This document shows positions 10,656 through 23,174 of a stretch of DNA of 64,000 nucleotides, one piece after another. The stretch comes from Haberlea rhodopensis (taxonomy: Eukaryota > Streptophyta > Magnoliopsida > Lamiales > Gesneriaceae). The translations under genes and the position numbers were made by a program. The stretch is taken from the NCBI GenBank assembly GCA_907163345.1, contig CAJQUN010000024.1, positions 4,712,001 through 4,776,000 of the forward strand, written 5' to 3'. Each line of letters starts with the position of its first letter. The stretch's first letter is position 1. The notes beneath the pieces are model-generated. The model was not told where the DNA came from. It saw nothing but the letters and a program-made list of their open reading frames with translations, and ran no database searches.

Positions 10656-13600
10656 CTACTCGGGAAACGTCCCGGTATACCGAATGTGGTCCAAGGTACA
10701 ACGTAATCCATATTTGTTAACAGCTTCCATGGCAGCTCTGTATCCTACACCATATGCTGGAGAGGTATCATGTGCTATCTGGTGCATGAAAAACTCACCT
10801 AGCTTAGTCTCGACACTAGATTTACCACCTTTTTTAGACGACGTTGATGATGCTGTTGATGTAGATGGAATGCTTGTGGATCCATACAACCATGTTGATG
10901 TAGACGTGAGCGGGGGGATGTTTCTGGTTGTTCCAGGCATCACCTCTGATTCAAGCCACAGGTGAGATAATACTTGACAAATACCTTCTTCTACCTCAGG
11001 CTTGAGATTACGGTAACCTGCAAGGGGCAGAAGAAATGAAAAATTGGTACTCGTTCTGTTTCGGACTGTAAGATTGGATAGCAATGGCACTTGTTGCTCC
11101 AGATATAAATCCTTGACCTTATGAAAATTGAAGTAAAAATATCAGCAGGTTACCATTAAGACGTAACCATCCATGCATCAACTCATGGGCCAGGATCGCT
11201 CCAGTGAGTACTCTGCGTCAAGAATTGATTCAATAGGCCGTTTAAGTTAGATATTTTCACATGTAAAAGACAACTTTCATATGGAATTGTATATGAAACC
11301 GAGCATCAGAAGTTACCTTGGAAGGCCATACAGTACCAGAATGGCTGTAACCTCACACTTCCTATTTAGTTTCTGTGGTTGTGTTCTAATTCCTACTAAT
11401 CCACGACGTTCCATTCTTGGTCTCTTTTGTATCTGAAAGCTCATATAACAAGACGTTGCATAAACATTCAGGGCCTTGATAGAAACTGTAAAACAACCTG
11501 TTATGCTAGCAATTACTTTGTGTTTTATTGGATAATGCGAAATCAATTAACCACTTTTAGAGAAATCCAGTGTAACCAGCCAACCAATGTAGAACATGAC
11601 AATAATCCATTCTGATCGGTTAAAAGTTTGACATCTTAAAATCTAAACATTTTTTGAAACCATATAGAGAGTGATGGTGAAGATCTTACACTAGTAACGG
11701 TCTGCTCTTCAGACAGACATAAACCTCTTGTTTCGGGCATATGATGGAAACCCTGCCAGGACAAGAAAGTAAACTCATGCTGCATAGAAATTAAAGAAAG
11801 AACAAAAAATAAAGGGAGACAATCATTACAAGGTTTTCTCCTTCAATAGCCTCGTTGAGGGCTTGTCTCTCAACAAGAAGCATTGGGATTTGCTGATCGA
11901 TTCTCATATTCATACCCTCATAGTAGTCTCTAATGGCGTGGTACAATGGTTGGCAGTCACCGGTATCCATGATAGCAGATTCCATGCACTCTAAACATAT
12001 GCTCCGTCCATCACCTAGTGATATATATCTTGTACACCATGACTTGGGGGGAAAAAACAGAGTTGAAGCTTCAACATAATACTGTTAAAATTCAGATTTA
12101 GCGCGAGGTACCAACTCTAAAAACTCAATACCTCCAAACGTTCACAACTACAGCACCGAGCTGTGTTGTCGTGTTCATGCAAAGGACAATATTTTTGGGA
12201 CCAAAACTGGTGGCATCTGTACTCGATCAAGCCTACTCCATTAGTCGGGATCTGTGTATGTGTATATATGGACAGTAGAATATTAATCTTGATAGAAAAA
12301 AGTTGACCATGAAATATTAAATGTATTATTAGCAGAAAAATGATGTCACATACGAATTGATGACAAACGTCACACTTAGGATGAGTTAGCTCTGTGAAGC
12401 AGGACTTGTGATATGCATCTTTCCCTGATAAAGAGAACTTGAATCAAGAAAGAAAACCAATAAGAACTAAATGAGAGAAATATTCCTGTTGCGCAATTTA
12501 TTTACATGATGATGAGATCCAAAAAAATGAAATAAAATGATATCCTTGGCCGTGTTAGAAATCACTTAGCCTAAAAGTTTGAGCTCATGGGAGGCAATGC
12601 AACAATAATTTTACTTTATTACGCTCCTTCATGTGTAAACTGGAGACTTTGGAATATATATTCTGGCCTTCAAGGAATATACATGAATGTTGGCAGATAC
12701 TTGACAATAGACCCAGAAATAACAACCCAGAAACAACTTAGTGGAATATAAATGGATTGCATCTATATGATTCTTTGTGACCTAGTAATAGGATAGCATG
12801 TTTGAACCACTATTCTCAAAAGTTTGAGCTCATAGGAGGAGATCCAACAATAATTCCGTTACTTAACAGGTCGCAACAACTAGAGTTGACATTTCATGGA
12901 CAATTTATAAGCAATGAAACATTGCCCCCTCCACTCCCCCATCGTGAAAATGTTGGAGCCTCGGAGGTGTGGCAACCCAAGGATGCATCAAATATTTCAT
13001 ATACCGTAACCAATACCTCATGTTCAGTAATTGGATAACCACATGTATGGCAACGAAAACATTCTGGATGGAAAAAAGTCCCCATGCATCCCAGATAATT
13101 TCCATACCCAATTTCACGTTTGCAGCCACCACATATTCTGCAAGTCTCGGGATTAGTCATATTGTTACCAGGCACAAGCACTGAGTAAATAAAAAAATAA
13201 AAAATACACCAAGTTAAACATAAAGTACCTATATCCCTGGGGATAGTAATCTCTTGGGCCGTACGGAGGGTATGCTGAATTGAAATCATCGTTAAGTGAT
13301 CTTGCTAGATCTTCATCAATCTTTGTTTGCCATCTGTATCCTGCAAAATGATTTCTCTCATGTCCTCTAGTTATGAAGAATAATTTATATAAAATCACAA
13401 GATATGAATTACCATTTGGTCTCTTTATATCTTCAGCCAGAGAGAGTGCAATTGCGCGGTCTAATTCTTCTTTTTCTCTATTGGCTCTAGTTCGGTCATC
13501 CTACAGATATTTGAAAAGTTCAACATATTCAAACAAAATGTCCAAGGAATAACGCGAGCAGCTTAAACATGATTGATGATAGTTGGGCTAACATGCAAAT

Positions 13601-14118
13601 ATCAGTTATGGCTAAACCAATAAAAAGATGCATGATTCTAGGCTTTCTTTACTAATTCAATCTCATGATGTAAGAGACCTGAAACTTGAGGTTGAGCATT
13701 GGCATAAATTCAAGAACTCATTTTGACTAATGCCCATTAATAATGTGGGAATGCAATTTAAAAAAAAATGAAGTGAAATAAATATGAATCTCGATATTTA
13801 TATCAATGTGAAGAATCTCTTCAACTCTCAAATAGAATAATCCATGTTCCTATCATTAACCATTGACATGACTTTTCACATATGCTAACCACCAAAATAA
13901 GCTTTACAATAAGAACTTATTGCCATAATATAGAAATATGTTCTGGTTCCTCAGAGAATTTTTTTCCAAATCAATGACAGATCAAAATTTAATACCACGG
14001 ATCTAATGGGGGCACGCCAGACCATATTTTCATCACCAAGAAACTGAGGTTGCTGTCCACGATCTGCAACTCCCTGATTATCAGCACCACTCTTGAAAAA
14101 CTTACTTAGCCATTTCAT
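10656..14118 (-). CDS. DAR2: DA1-related LIM-peptidase, DAR2/LRD3-like
   Basis: Eleven coding exons: 14118-13996, 13500-13413, 13340-13229, 13137-13017, 12437-12354, 12251-12132, 12042-11830, 11752-11690, 11432-11317, 11212-11154, 11017-10656. They join in frame to 486 residues. The start MKWLSKFFKSG matches the amphipathic opening of DAR2. A ubiquitin-interacting motif lies at about 42-70 (EELDRAIALSLAEDI). The LIM domain starts at RICGGC with zinc ligands continuing through HPECFRCHTC, HPKCDVCH and CPLHEH. The peptidase part has the zinc motif AHELMH (HExxH) near residue 357 and the conserved VEEGICQVLSHLW. Family members are ubiquitin-activated peptidases that limit organ growth; DAR2/LRD3 acts in root meristem and phloem development. 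All exons are intact. A 5' leader intron probably lies at about 14145-14600. Confidence 0.9.
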
Positions 14119-15657
14119 AAACCTTGACTTCCTCTCTGTATGAGAAGAAAGAGCATGCCCTGCTTAAACCCAATAATTACCTCATATCATCTCACTCATA
14201 CATAGAAGAACACATACTTCTTTAATTAACTAAAGTTCAATCATGACTGTCATTTGAGCATCAATGAAGATGTAAATTATCCTTCACATATACGGTCAGC
14301 TTAATCGCAAGTTGCAGCATGACTCTTACACAAGATTATTAAAACGATCCAAATACAACCATACCGACATCAACTGAATATTCAAAAGGAAAAATCTACT
14401 TACATGACAAGAAGATAGCCAAAATCATAAGGAAAATCAACCAAAATGCCGAACGGGGGGAACAATAAAAGTTGAAAGAAAACAATATCATGAAAACGGT
14501 ATCAATTGAAATACAAAGAGACGCGAATTTTGCACAAAAAAACTATTAAGTACAACCAAAATTATCAAATGGGCAACACCTAAAACGCTAGAACACAACA
14601 TTTTTAATCAAACTAAGCAATAAGTCGTACCATAAATGTACGGATGAGAGAGGTGGTTGATTTCTGAATATGGCATGGAGCGAAGAGGGATGGAAATTTA
14701 TGTATAAAAGAAGGGCTCTCCGGGTTTTCGAGGAGTTCAAAAGGGAGGTTCCCAAACGGTGAGAAGGACTAAGAGAAATGAAGAATGCAAAGGACACGAG
14801 AAGAAGAAGAAGATGCGAGGGAGAGAAAAGAAGAATGTCATCATCCATAATTAACCTAAGTTTTGAGAGAAAGAAAGATGAAAAGAGAAGGAATCCGTGA
14901 GAGGAAAAGGGATTCTTGGCTTGAGGAAAGCAATAAAGAAAATGACATGGGGAGTTGAGAATCTACTGACAGAGATGGGTGATGGAGGAGAGTTGGGGAA
15001 AAAGAAAGAGGGGAATATATGGAAAGTAAAAGAAAAGGTAAAGGCTGCAGTTTGGACGGCTGAGAATTGAAGTTGTCGAGCGAAGAACACAGTTGAAGGG
15101 TTCGTTGGAAATTCTTCTACAGACCGGGTAACATACCAACATCGTATACGGCACACAAAAATATATATCTATCTGTAATTATATATTTGTTTGCATATGT
15201 TATGATATTTGCAGTATTCGGTTCATACAAGAATCTCCGAGGGTTCAGATACTGAAGGAAAGCTCAACCGGAAGACGATCACATCATAAAGGAAACCAAT
15301 CAAGAATCAAGAATATGTTTGTTTTGTTTTCGAAACTTTGGTCCGCAACAGAAAAAAAGTGAGAGGAACCAGAAAATGCATCAATGTCAATAAACATGAA
15401 CCGTCGAACACGATACTGGAAATTGAAGTAACACCTGCCGGCATATCATTCGTTATCCATTTATCGTTTTGGCATAAACGGGAAGGGGCTTTGAGTTTAG
15501 GATATAAATTATAAATCTAGACTTTTTCTAAACATGAAAACGCGGAATTAAGGGGCTTCGTTCGTAAAAACACAATAGTTTGATGATGGCAATTATGTTT
15601 CCACATGCCTGAAAAATGATACGAGTTAATTGTTAATTAGAATGCTACTTTTTTCTT
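14119..15657. other. DAR2 leader/promoter region and intergenic sequence
   Basis: On the minus strand an acceptor (CATACAG) just upstream of the DAR2 start suggests a spliced 5' leader whose first exon lies in the CT/GA-rich stretch at about 14600-15100. Frames there (14588-14848, 14851-15156) are low-complexity and are not called. From 15160 to 15657 I see nothing recognisable. Confidence 0.4.
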
Positions 15658-16120
15658 GGTAAAAAGCGGACACATCCCCTAACTTTTAACCCATTTAGCA
15701 CTTCACCCTCTAATTCACACTCTAACATCTCAAACATTTCAAAACGTGCATTAACAGTCTCAGTAATTTTAAATAATACATTTAACCCTTAAATAATATT
15801 CGGGAACAATTTTTCAGAAATTTCTGGCTGCAAATTCCTCACGTGAGGCGCACATGCCACGGTCGATGGTACGAATGTCTTTTCATGCATTTTCTGCAGA
15901 AATTTTACAAGTATACTCATCAGAAAATACATGAAAATGAATTTTACGAGTATATTAACGGTCGATGAATTTTACTCATAAAATTCCTGTAAAAAATACA
16001 TGAGAAGAGACATAACCTCGACTATAGCATATACGACGCACGTAAGGGAATTTACAAACAAAAATATTAGGGGTGAAGTGCTAAAGTGAGTAAACGTTAG
16101 GAGAATGTCATCCTTTTCCC
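15658..16120. mobile_element. Palindromic (foldback) MITE-like element
   Basis: The outer 55-60 bases are inverted: left GGTAAAAAGCGGACAC... and right, reverse complemented, GGGAAAAGGATGACAT..., both leading into TTAGCACTTCACCC. The inner parts, around TTCCTCACGTGAGG on the left and TTACGTGCGTCG on the right, also pair. The whole 463-bp unit can therefore fold back on itself. Flanks TTTTTTCTT and AAATTTCTT share six of nine bases, so the target duplication is uncertain. No coding capacity. Confidence 0.6.
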
Positions 16121-16747
16121 AAATTTCTTTTTAGTTGTGAGCATTAAAAGTATTCCATTTCCCATCAATCAATTACTATTAATTGAAATAAAGATTATTC
16201 TTCCTTATATGCATATATTTATATCCACCGCTTAGTGAAATAAAAGACAGAATGTTGACAATTAAATCGAACAAAATCAAATTTATTCGTTGCGTAGTAA
16301 AGAAATTATGTCAATCCTGTATTGTAAGTGAAGACGTCGATGATTCACACCATATATAAGTTCCACGTTTACAATGTAAATACTATATTCATTTTAAATT
16401 TTAATTTTAGAAAATAAAGAATCCATGCACAACGACTACATATATAACATTATTCTGGGAAAACAACATAAAATATCAACTATTTTTATTTTAAAATATC
16501 AAATCACATTCTAAACTAAATAAAATAAACCAACCAAAATTCTGATTAGATTTTCAATTTCTACCGGTTCGGGATTGGGCCAATAGTTTATGATTCTATC
16601 AAATCTGATTCTATTTTCTGTCTCATAGAAAAGGATTCCAATTTTCAGTTGTCTAAGGTAGACCGTAGGGTATACAAAACAAATAGCTCACTCAAAGTGT
16701 GCTGAATTAGAATCTCATTCTAACTAAAAACTTTTGTGGTTCCAATG
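16121..16747. other. Intergenic, AT-rich
   Basis: No gene or repeat recognised. The last five bases (CAATG, 16743-16747) are the left target-site duplication of the copia element. Confidence 0.5.
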
Positions 16748-16969
16748 TGTAAAAAAACAAGAAGCGTATAATGCCGCATAATGATTTTATTATTCACAAG
16801 AGGTAAATATATACAGCAAACCTAATAAGGCAAAATCACGAAAAAGAAAGGAAAGATTATAAAGAATAAGAGGAGAAAATAGAGACAATCTAATCTCCCT
16901 AATAAGGTATATGAATATCTGTAAGTATGGAAAGAATATTATGAAAATATTCAAAATCATATTCCAATA
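16748..16969 (-). repeat. 3' LTR of the copia element
   Basis: 222 bases, identical to the other LTR except at two sites (near 16859 and 16935). Confidence 0.93.
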
Positions 16970-16983
16970 CTCCCCCTCAAGTT
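16970..16983 (-). other. Polypurine tract of the copia element
   Basis: On the minus strand ACTTGAGGGGGAG directly precedes the 3' LTR. It primes plus-strand DNA synthesis in LTR elements. The pol stop codon lies within it. Confidence 0.8.
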
Positions 16984-19900
16984 GGAGCGTGAAGATCTCG
17001 AACACCCAACTTGTCTCGCAAGAACCGAAAACGATCAGCACCGAGAGCCTTGGTAAAAATGTCAGCAACTTGGAGTTCAGTGGAAATTGAACGAGGGGCA
17101 ACGTCGCCACTTGCAACACGCTCTCGAACAAAATAACAGTCCATCTCGACATGTTTAGTTCGTTCGTGAAAAACAGGATTAACGGCGATATGCCGAGCAG
17201 CTTGATTATCACAAAATATGGGCGTGGGGCCAACTTGTGAAGCCTCAAGATCCTTTAGTAACCAACGAAGCCATAAGAGTTCACTAACTGTAGCGGCCAT
17301 AGCGCGGTACTCAGCTTCAGCGGAAGATCGAGAAACAACAGATTGCTTCTTGGTGTGCCAAGACACAGGGGAAGCACCAAGAGTGATAAAATAATCTGTG
17401 CTCGAACGACGAGTGAAAGAACAACCACCCCAATCGGCATCACAGAAGGCTTCAAGCTGAAGATGGCCAGTGGCGGGTAAAAATAAACCTTGACCAGGCG
17501 TCATTTTAAGATAACGCAAAACACGGAGGGCGGCGTTCATGTGGGAGTGCTTAGGATGCGTCATGAATTGGCTAAGTATGTTTACAGAGAAAACAATATC
17601 GGGCCTTATCACGGTTAGATAAAGAAGTCGACCGACCAAACGACGGTATTGGGCTTGATCGACGTCCGCCCCATCGTCATCCGTTCCCAACTTGAGATTT
17701 TGTTCCATGGGGAAAGAACTGGGCCTGGACCCTTGAAGTCCACTTTCATCTAAAATATCCAATGTGTATTTTCTCTGACTGAGAACAAGGCCCCCTGGTG
17801 AACGAGCCACTTCAATGCCCAGAAAATATTTCAACGGCCCCAAATCTTTAATGGTGAAACGCTCATTGAGATAGGTTTTGACATGTTGAATTGTGGTGCC
17901 GTCGTTTCCTGCTAGGAGGACATCATCAACATAGATTAATGCAGAAACATATGTAGAGCCCCGACGAAAGATGAAAAGAGAATGATCTGCACGAGATTGA
18001 CAAAAACCAATGGCAAGAAGCGCACGAGTAAACTTTTGATACCAATTACGGGAAGCTTGCTTTAAACCATATAAAGATTTCTGTAGTTTGCAAACTCGGG
18101 AATCGCCTTTCTTAGCAAAACCATGAGGAATTTTCATATAAACCTCCTCAGACAAATCACCATGTAAAAAGGCATTGTTAACATCTAATTGATGGATCTC
18201 CCAATGTTTCTTAGCTGCCACAACGAGCAAGCAACGAACAGTGACGAGTTTAGCGACTGGTGCAAAAGTTTCATGGAAATCTATACCTTCAACTTGAGTA
18301 AAACCTTTGGCAACCAAACGAGCCTTGTATCGTTCCACATCCCCATTAGGTTTATATTTGATCTTATAGACCCATTTGGAATCGATTGCCTTCTTGCCAG
18401 GGGGCAAATGTGTTAAGATCCAGGTCTCATTAGCTTCTAAGGCTTTTATTTCTGTTTGCATTGCTTCACACCAAGCAGGATCCTTAATGGCCTGATGAAA
18501 AAATTTGGGCTCATCACGAGAAGTGATGGCTGCTAAGAAAGCCTTATGAGTGTGAGAAAATTTATCATAAGAGACAAAATGAGACAGGGGATGTACCGTC
18601 GAAGTTCCCGAAGTGGACGTGGGTTGTGCATGGTCGAGAGAGGGTGGCAACTCTGTTTCAAACTGAGCAAGATGTTTGGGCTGGCGGCGTTCTCGCTGAC
18701 TACAGCGTGTAATATCCAATGAGTGAGAAGAAGGCTGCAGATTAGTGACCAAATCTATCTCAACAAGTTCTGTCCCAGTGTCACTATCGCTGGGTAATAG
18801 GTTAGATTCTGGGCCCATATGAGAAATGGGTGTGCGGCTAGCGGAAGACGGATGAGATGTGGGATTCGCGGGTCCAACTTTGGTGAGTGGGGGTTGAAAA
18901 AAACCTGTGTCATCAGCCTGAATATTTATGGGTGGAAAAGACGTTGGAGCCCCATTGGCTTGTTTTTGGGCATCTGCTAGGGTATTAGAAAAGTCCAAAT
19001 CGCCGTGTGTTCCAATTCCCCCAATTGGAATCAATTCTGTAATGAAGGGGAAAATATTCTCAAAGAATTTAACATCCCGAGTCGTGTAAAAAATATGAGT
19101 TTGCAAATCATATACACGGTAACCCTTTTGTCCACTAGGATATCCCACAAAAATACATGGTCTCCCTCTTGCATTAAACTTATCCTTCCCAAGTTTATTG
19201 TCGTGTGCATAAACCAAGCAACCAAACATGCGCAGTTGATCATATGAGGAAGGACGGCCCAATAAAATTTCATGAGGTGTTTTATTGTGAATGGCTCGTG
19301 AGGGTAATCTATTAATAATGTAGATTGCCGTTAAAACACACTCACCCCAAAATTCTACGGATAAACCGGATTGAAAACGTAAGGCTCGAGCTATCTCAAG
19401 TATGTGCCTATGTATTTCAACGACACCATTTTGTTGCGGTGTGTAAGTGCAAGAGGTTTCAAGAATGATTCCATGTTCTTGATAAAAATTATTCATGTAA
19501 TTCGACTGAAATTCAACTCCATTATCAGTCCGTATACGCTTAATGGTAGTGCTAAATTGATTTTTGACCAACTTGCAGAAGTTTGTCAAAAATTGACCAA
19601 CTTCGGATTTATGTTGCATTAGGAAAACCCAAACACTTCTGCTAAAATCGTCAACAATAGTGAGAAAATAATGAGCCCCGGAATGTGAAGCAGTTTTATA
19701 GGCACCCCAAATATCACAATGAATCAATTCAAAACATGTAGTTGTCTTTATTGAGCTATCAGAAAAAGGCAAACGGGTTTGTTTGGCTCGTAAACAAGAA
19801 TCACAGAACGGTTCATCATTACCAAAATTCGAAGAAAAATGAAGTTTTTGCAATTTCTCCTTTGAAGCATGTCCTAATCTCCGGTGCCAAATCTGAGGAT

Positions 19901-21403
19901 CCAAGGTAGTTGCCAGTGCCACACCCCCATTGTGAATCGGCTCCAGACAGTACAGACCATCACAATGCTTACCCACTCCAATCAGGTTCTTCGAAGGTAA
20001 GTCCTGTAACACACAAAAATCCCGAAAAAATATCAGTGCACAATTTAAGTCTTTTGTCAAACGACTTACTGAAAGTAGGTTGCACTTAAAATCGGGAATG
20101 TTTAGCACACGCTTAAGCTCAACCCCATTGGGTAAGCGTGCATTACCAATACTTTTAACAGGAATTGAATCACCGTTTGGAATTTTAACCGGTAAACCAA
20201 CATTATCATGTGTCTCTTCTATCAGAATGGTGGAGTCAGACGTAATGTGCTCCGTGGCTCCCGAGTCAATGACCCAAGGTTTTGTTAACTCAATCTTACC
20301 AGCCATATTTGCTGAGGGGCCCTCAGTGGAAGATTGTCCTTTAAATTTTTCATCATGAGGCGCCAAATATTGAACTAGGCGCATATATTGTTCCGTAGTC
20401 AATCCTGGAACAGCGCTGTGTTCAATATCGACTTGCGTTGCCTTGGGTTGATTGGCTCTCCTGTTATTTTCTTTCTTGCGCCAATTTGGTGGATACCCAA
20501 TCAACTCGAAGCAACGATCCTTGGTGTGGTTAGTCCTTTGGCAATGAGAACACTTGAGACCCTCACGTTTGGAGCCAAGTCGCTCATGAGCAGGTCGTTC
20601 ATCTTTTCGCTGCTGGAATTGATCAGAGGTGGGTCGCTCATCTCGACGGGAATGAGCTTGGAAGGCCATGACATCAATTGTTGGTGCACGTGAGGAGGAG
20701 ATCTGGTGTTGTCGCTCATCCTCCAAAACAAGATGGAATACTGCGCTGAGATTGGGAATAGGACGCGTACTCAATATTTGGGTCTTGATAGTGTTGAAAT
20801 TCTCGTCGAGACCCATCAAAAAATCATAGAGATGATTCTGTTCGCGCATGGCTATCAACTCTTTCTGAATATCACACGAACAACCATCACATTTACACCT
20901 CGGTAGAATAGAGATTGAATCTATCTCATCCCAAATTGCCTTCAACTTTGTATAATAATTTGAGACAGATAATTTTTCTTGGCGAATAAGAGTAACAGAT
21001 CGCCTAAGTTCATACACGCGTGGAGCGCTTTCTTTTCCAAATCTTTCTTCGAGGTCACGCCAGATATCATGGGCTGTTTTAGCATACTTGATGCTACTCC
21101 GAATATCTTTCTCCATGGCGCTACACAGCCATCCCTTGACCATTGCATTGCATCGCATCCAGTAGGGTAGGTATGTCGAATCGGAAAGTGGCATAGGTAG
21201 AGACCCATCAACGAAACAAAATTGTTTTTCGCAAACAACGCATTGGACATGTCGTTTGCCCAATCTCCATAATTCCCATCCCGTAATAATTCACCAACGT
21301 AAATATGTCCGGGGCTATCAGAGGCATGGAGAAAATATGGTGACATTATGTCATTGACGGAGACGATGGCGACATCGTTCTTGAGGCCTTGATCATCGTT
21401 CAT
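16977..21403 (-). CDS. copia Gag-Pol polyprotein, frameshifted in gag
   Basis: The true N-terminus starts at ATG 21401-21403 (MNDDQGLKND) and reads gag to about 21230. There the frame is broken by what looks like a one-base loss in an A/T run. The remaining frame is open from 21263 to 16977, and residue numbers below count from 21263. It holds a CCHC zinc knuckle (238-251), protease DSG (333-335), integrase D517, D580 and E616 (35 residues between the last two), reverse transcriptase with YVDD (1111-1114), and RNase H (about 1255-1395). No stop codon interrupts pol. The copy is near intact, but the frameshift should prevent a normal polyprotein from its own transcript unless another copy supplies it. 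It is a cellular retrotransposon with no envelope gene. Confidence 0.9.
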
Positions 21404-21475
21404 GGTCGATTTTAAGTGGAGGAAAGATTAGCAGCGTAGGCTATATGAGAAGTGTTGTTTGGTACTCAGGTTTTG

Positions 21476-21487
21476 GCTCTGATACCA
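21476..21487 (-). other. Primer-binding site (initiator Met tRNA)
   Basis: TGGTATCAGAGC on the minus strand directly abuts the 5' LTR, the standard minus-strand primer site of plant copia elements. Confidence 0.9.
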
Positions 21488-21709
21488 TGTAAAAAAACAA
21501 GAAGCGTATAATGCCGCATAATGATTTTATTATTCACAAGAGGTAAATATATACAGCAAACCTAATAAGGCAAAATCACGAAAAAGAAAGGAAAGATTAC
21601 AAAGAATAAGAGGAGAAAATAGAGACAATCTAATCTCCCTAATAAGGTATATGAATATCTGTAAGTATGGAAAGGATATTATGAAAATATTCAAAATCAT
21701 ATTCCAATA
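21488..21709 (-). repeat. 5' LTR of the copia element
   Basis: 222 bases, partner of the LTR at 16748-16969. It carries the promoter of the element, which would be transcribed on the minus strand. Confidence 0.93.
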
Positions 21710-21714
21710 CAATG

Positions 21715-22510
21715 TTCCAGCTACAGAAGAACCAAGAACAAAGAGCTTCTCTCGTCTTTCCGCCCGACTCTTTGGTCTTAAGAATTAAGGCCACAGGTCT
21801 AAAAAAACGCACATCAGCTCAACTTACATTTACCCATCTGGATCTATCTACTTCAACATTCAGAAAATGAGTTGCAGTTGAAAAATTGAGCAACCCACAT
21901 TTATATGAGCGGGTAGTAGATTGTTTTACCTCCACCTACCTACTCACTCAAGCCGCCCACATGATATCATATTAAAGTATCTTAAATTACAAAATTAAAT
22001 ATTTTAGAGGTTTAAGTTGAAAATTGAAATTTTAAATTGAATTTTTTAATCAATTCTTTTAGTACATGATTTGGATATACCAAGTTTTAAAACGACGATA
22101 ATATGCTTGGTGCTATGTGGTTTTAATTGTGTTTGATTTTTCAATTGCAAATAATTTGAATATTATGTTACAGATAATATTTGCTTTCACATGATTTCGA
22201 TTTTTATTGTTATGTTGCACTCTCATTTTATTTAGCTATAGTTTCGTTTTATTATATCATCGTAAATATATTGGTTTAAGAACTTGTATACTATACTAAT
22301 TGTAAGTTATTGTTCAATTATAGTTTAATAAATTAGCAATCAACCAACCCAAACTCACTCAAGTACATTTATGTGCATTTAGTCTTCAGGAGAGGGCAGA
22401 TGTGTGCTTTGGGAGAGGACGTTAAACACTGAAAATTATGTCCAAGCGGATGTGGAAGCTCGAAAACGCCACCTTACAGAAAAATTAATCCGCCTTCTCT
22501 TAATTTCTGT
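21715..22510. other. Intergenic
   Basis: AT-rich upstream region of the 2S albumin gene. No gene or repeat recognised. Confidence 0.5.
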
Positions 22511-22623
22511 CATCAAATCAACACGTAAAAGCCATGCAAGATGGACATGAAAGCACTCAACCACGTTTCCCTCATCAATCAACACGTAAAAACCCATGCA
22601 AATCCACAGAAGCCACTATAAAA
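22511..22623 (+). promoter_or_regulatory. Seed promoter module: duplicated ACGT + RY boxes and TATA
   Basis: A unit of about 33 bases containing ATCAACACGTAAAA followed by CATGCA occurs twice, at about 22511-22543 and 22573-22604. Each copy pairs an ACGT core (ACACGT) with an RY box (CATGCA at 22533-22538 and 22595-22600). B3-type seed regulators (ABI3, FUS3) bind RY boxes, and bZIP factors bind ACGT cores. The TATA box TATAAAA is at 22617-22623, about 80 bases before the ATG. This is the expected design for a maturation-phase storage-protein promoter. Confidence 0.7.
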
Positions 22624-22703
22624 AGCCCTTCATCGTAGCACCAAAGCTCACTCCACTCCACAGAAAATATACGATCTCCAGCAAAGAAGCAAGCAATCCC
22701 AGC

Positions 22704-23174
22704 ATGGCGAAGAATCTTGCACTCGCGGCGTCTCTCCTTGCGGCTATGATAACCCTGGCCACAGCTAACACCTACACTACCACCATAACCACCACCATCG
22801 ATGATGAATCCAATCCGGGGGAGCACCAACAGTGTCGCCAGCAGCTGCAAGGCCATAGGTTCAGCTCCTGCCAAAGGTACTTGCAACAAGGAAGAAAAGG
22901 CGGCCCATACGACGCAGAAGATGGAGAACTTCTTCCGGCATTGTACCGGGGAGAGCAAAGCGGATCCCTGAGGCAGTGCTGCGAGGAACTACGCAATGTG
23001 AATGAGCAGTGCCGCTGCGAAGCCATCAGACAGGCAGTGAGGGAGCAACAGCAGGAGGGAGGCGGCTACCAAGGCGAGGAAATCCAGGAGGTGTACGAGA
23101 GAGCTAGAAATCTTCCCCGCAGGTGCCAAATGAGGCGCCCTCAGCAATGCCAATTGAGCGGTGTGTTTGTTTAA
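22704..23174 (+). CDS. Seed storage 2S albumin
   Basis: The intronless gene encodes a 156-residue preproprotein. I take ATG 22704 (MAKNLALAAS) because it opens a clear signal peptide of about 21 residues and lies the right distance from the TATA box; the ATG at 22596 lies before the TATA box. After a Thr-rich propeptide (TYTTTITTTIDD), all eight conserved cysteines are present in order: EHQQC, FSSC, QCC, QCRC, RRC, QQC. The protein would be processed in protein-storage vacuoles to disulfide-linked small and large chains, and stores nitrogen and sulfur. It is Gln/Arg/Glu-rich, as usual. From memory it resembles the sesame 2S albumin, and proteins of this family are known food allergens; no allergenicity is shown here. 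A likely polyadenylation signal (AATAAA-like) is near 23313. Confidence 0.93.
   Translation: MAKNLALAASLLAAMITLATANTYTTTITTTIDDESNPGEHQQCRQQLQGHRFSSCQRYLQQGRKGGPYDAEDGELLPALYRGEQSGSLRQCCEELRNVNEQCRCEAIRQAVREQQQEGGGYQGEEIQEVYERARNLPRRCQMRRPQQCQLSGVFV

Larger units (their letters stand above)
16748..21709 (-). mobile_element. Young Ty1/copia LTR retrotransposon
   Basis: The element is 4,962 bp. Its LTRs (16748-16969 and 21488-21709, 222 bp each) differ at two positions by my reading. It is flanked by a perfect five-base duplication, CAATG, at 16743-16747 and 21710-21714. A primer-binding site for initiator methionine tRNA lies next to the 5' LTR and a purine tract next to the 3' LTR. Domain order protease-integrase-reverse transcriptase-RNase H is that of copia elements, and the short LTRs suggest the Ale/Retrofit lineage (inference). 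On the minus strand the LTR ends read TATTGG...ACA, so the usual TG start is TA. Confidence 0.95.

Noticed and set aside
14588..15156. Ser/Leu/Phe-rich minus-strand ORFs upstream of DAR2
   Set aside because: Low-complexity translation of a GA/CT-rich 5' leader; the DAR2 family start is at 14118.
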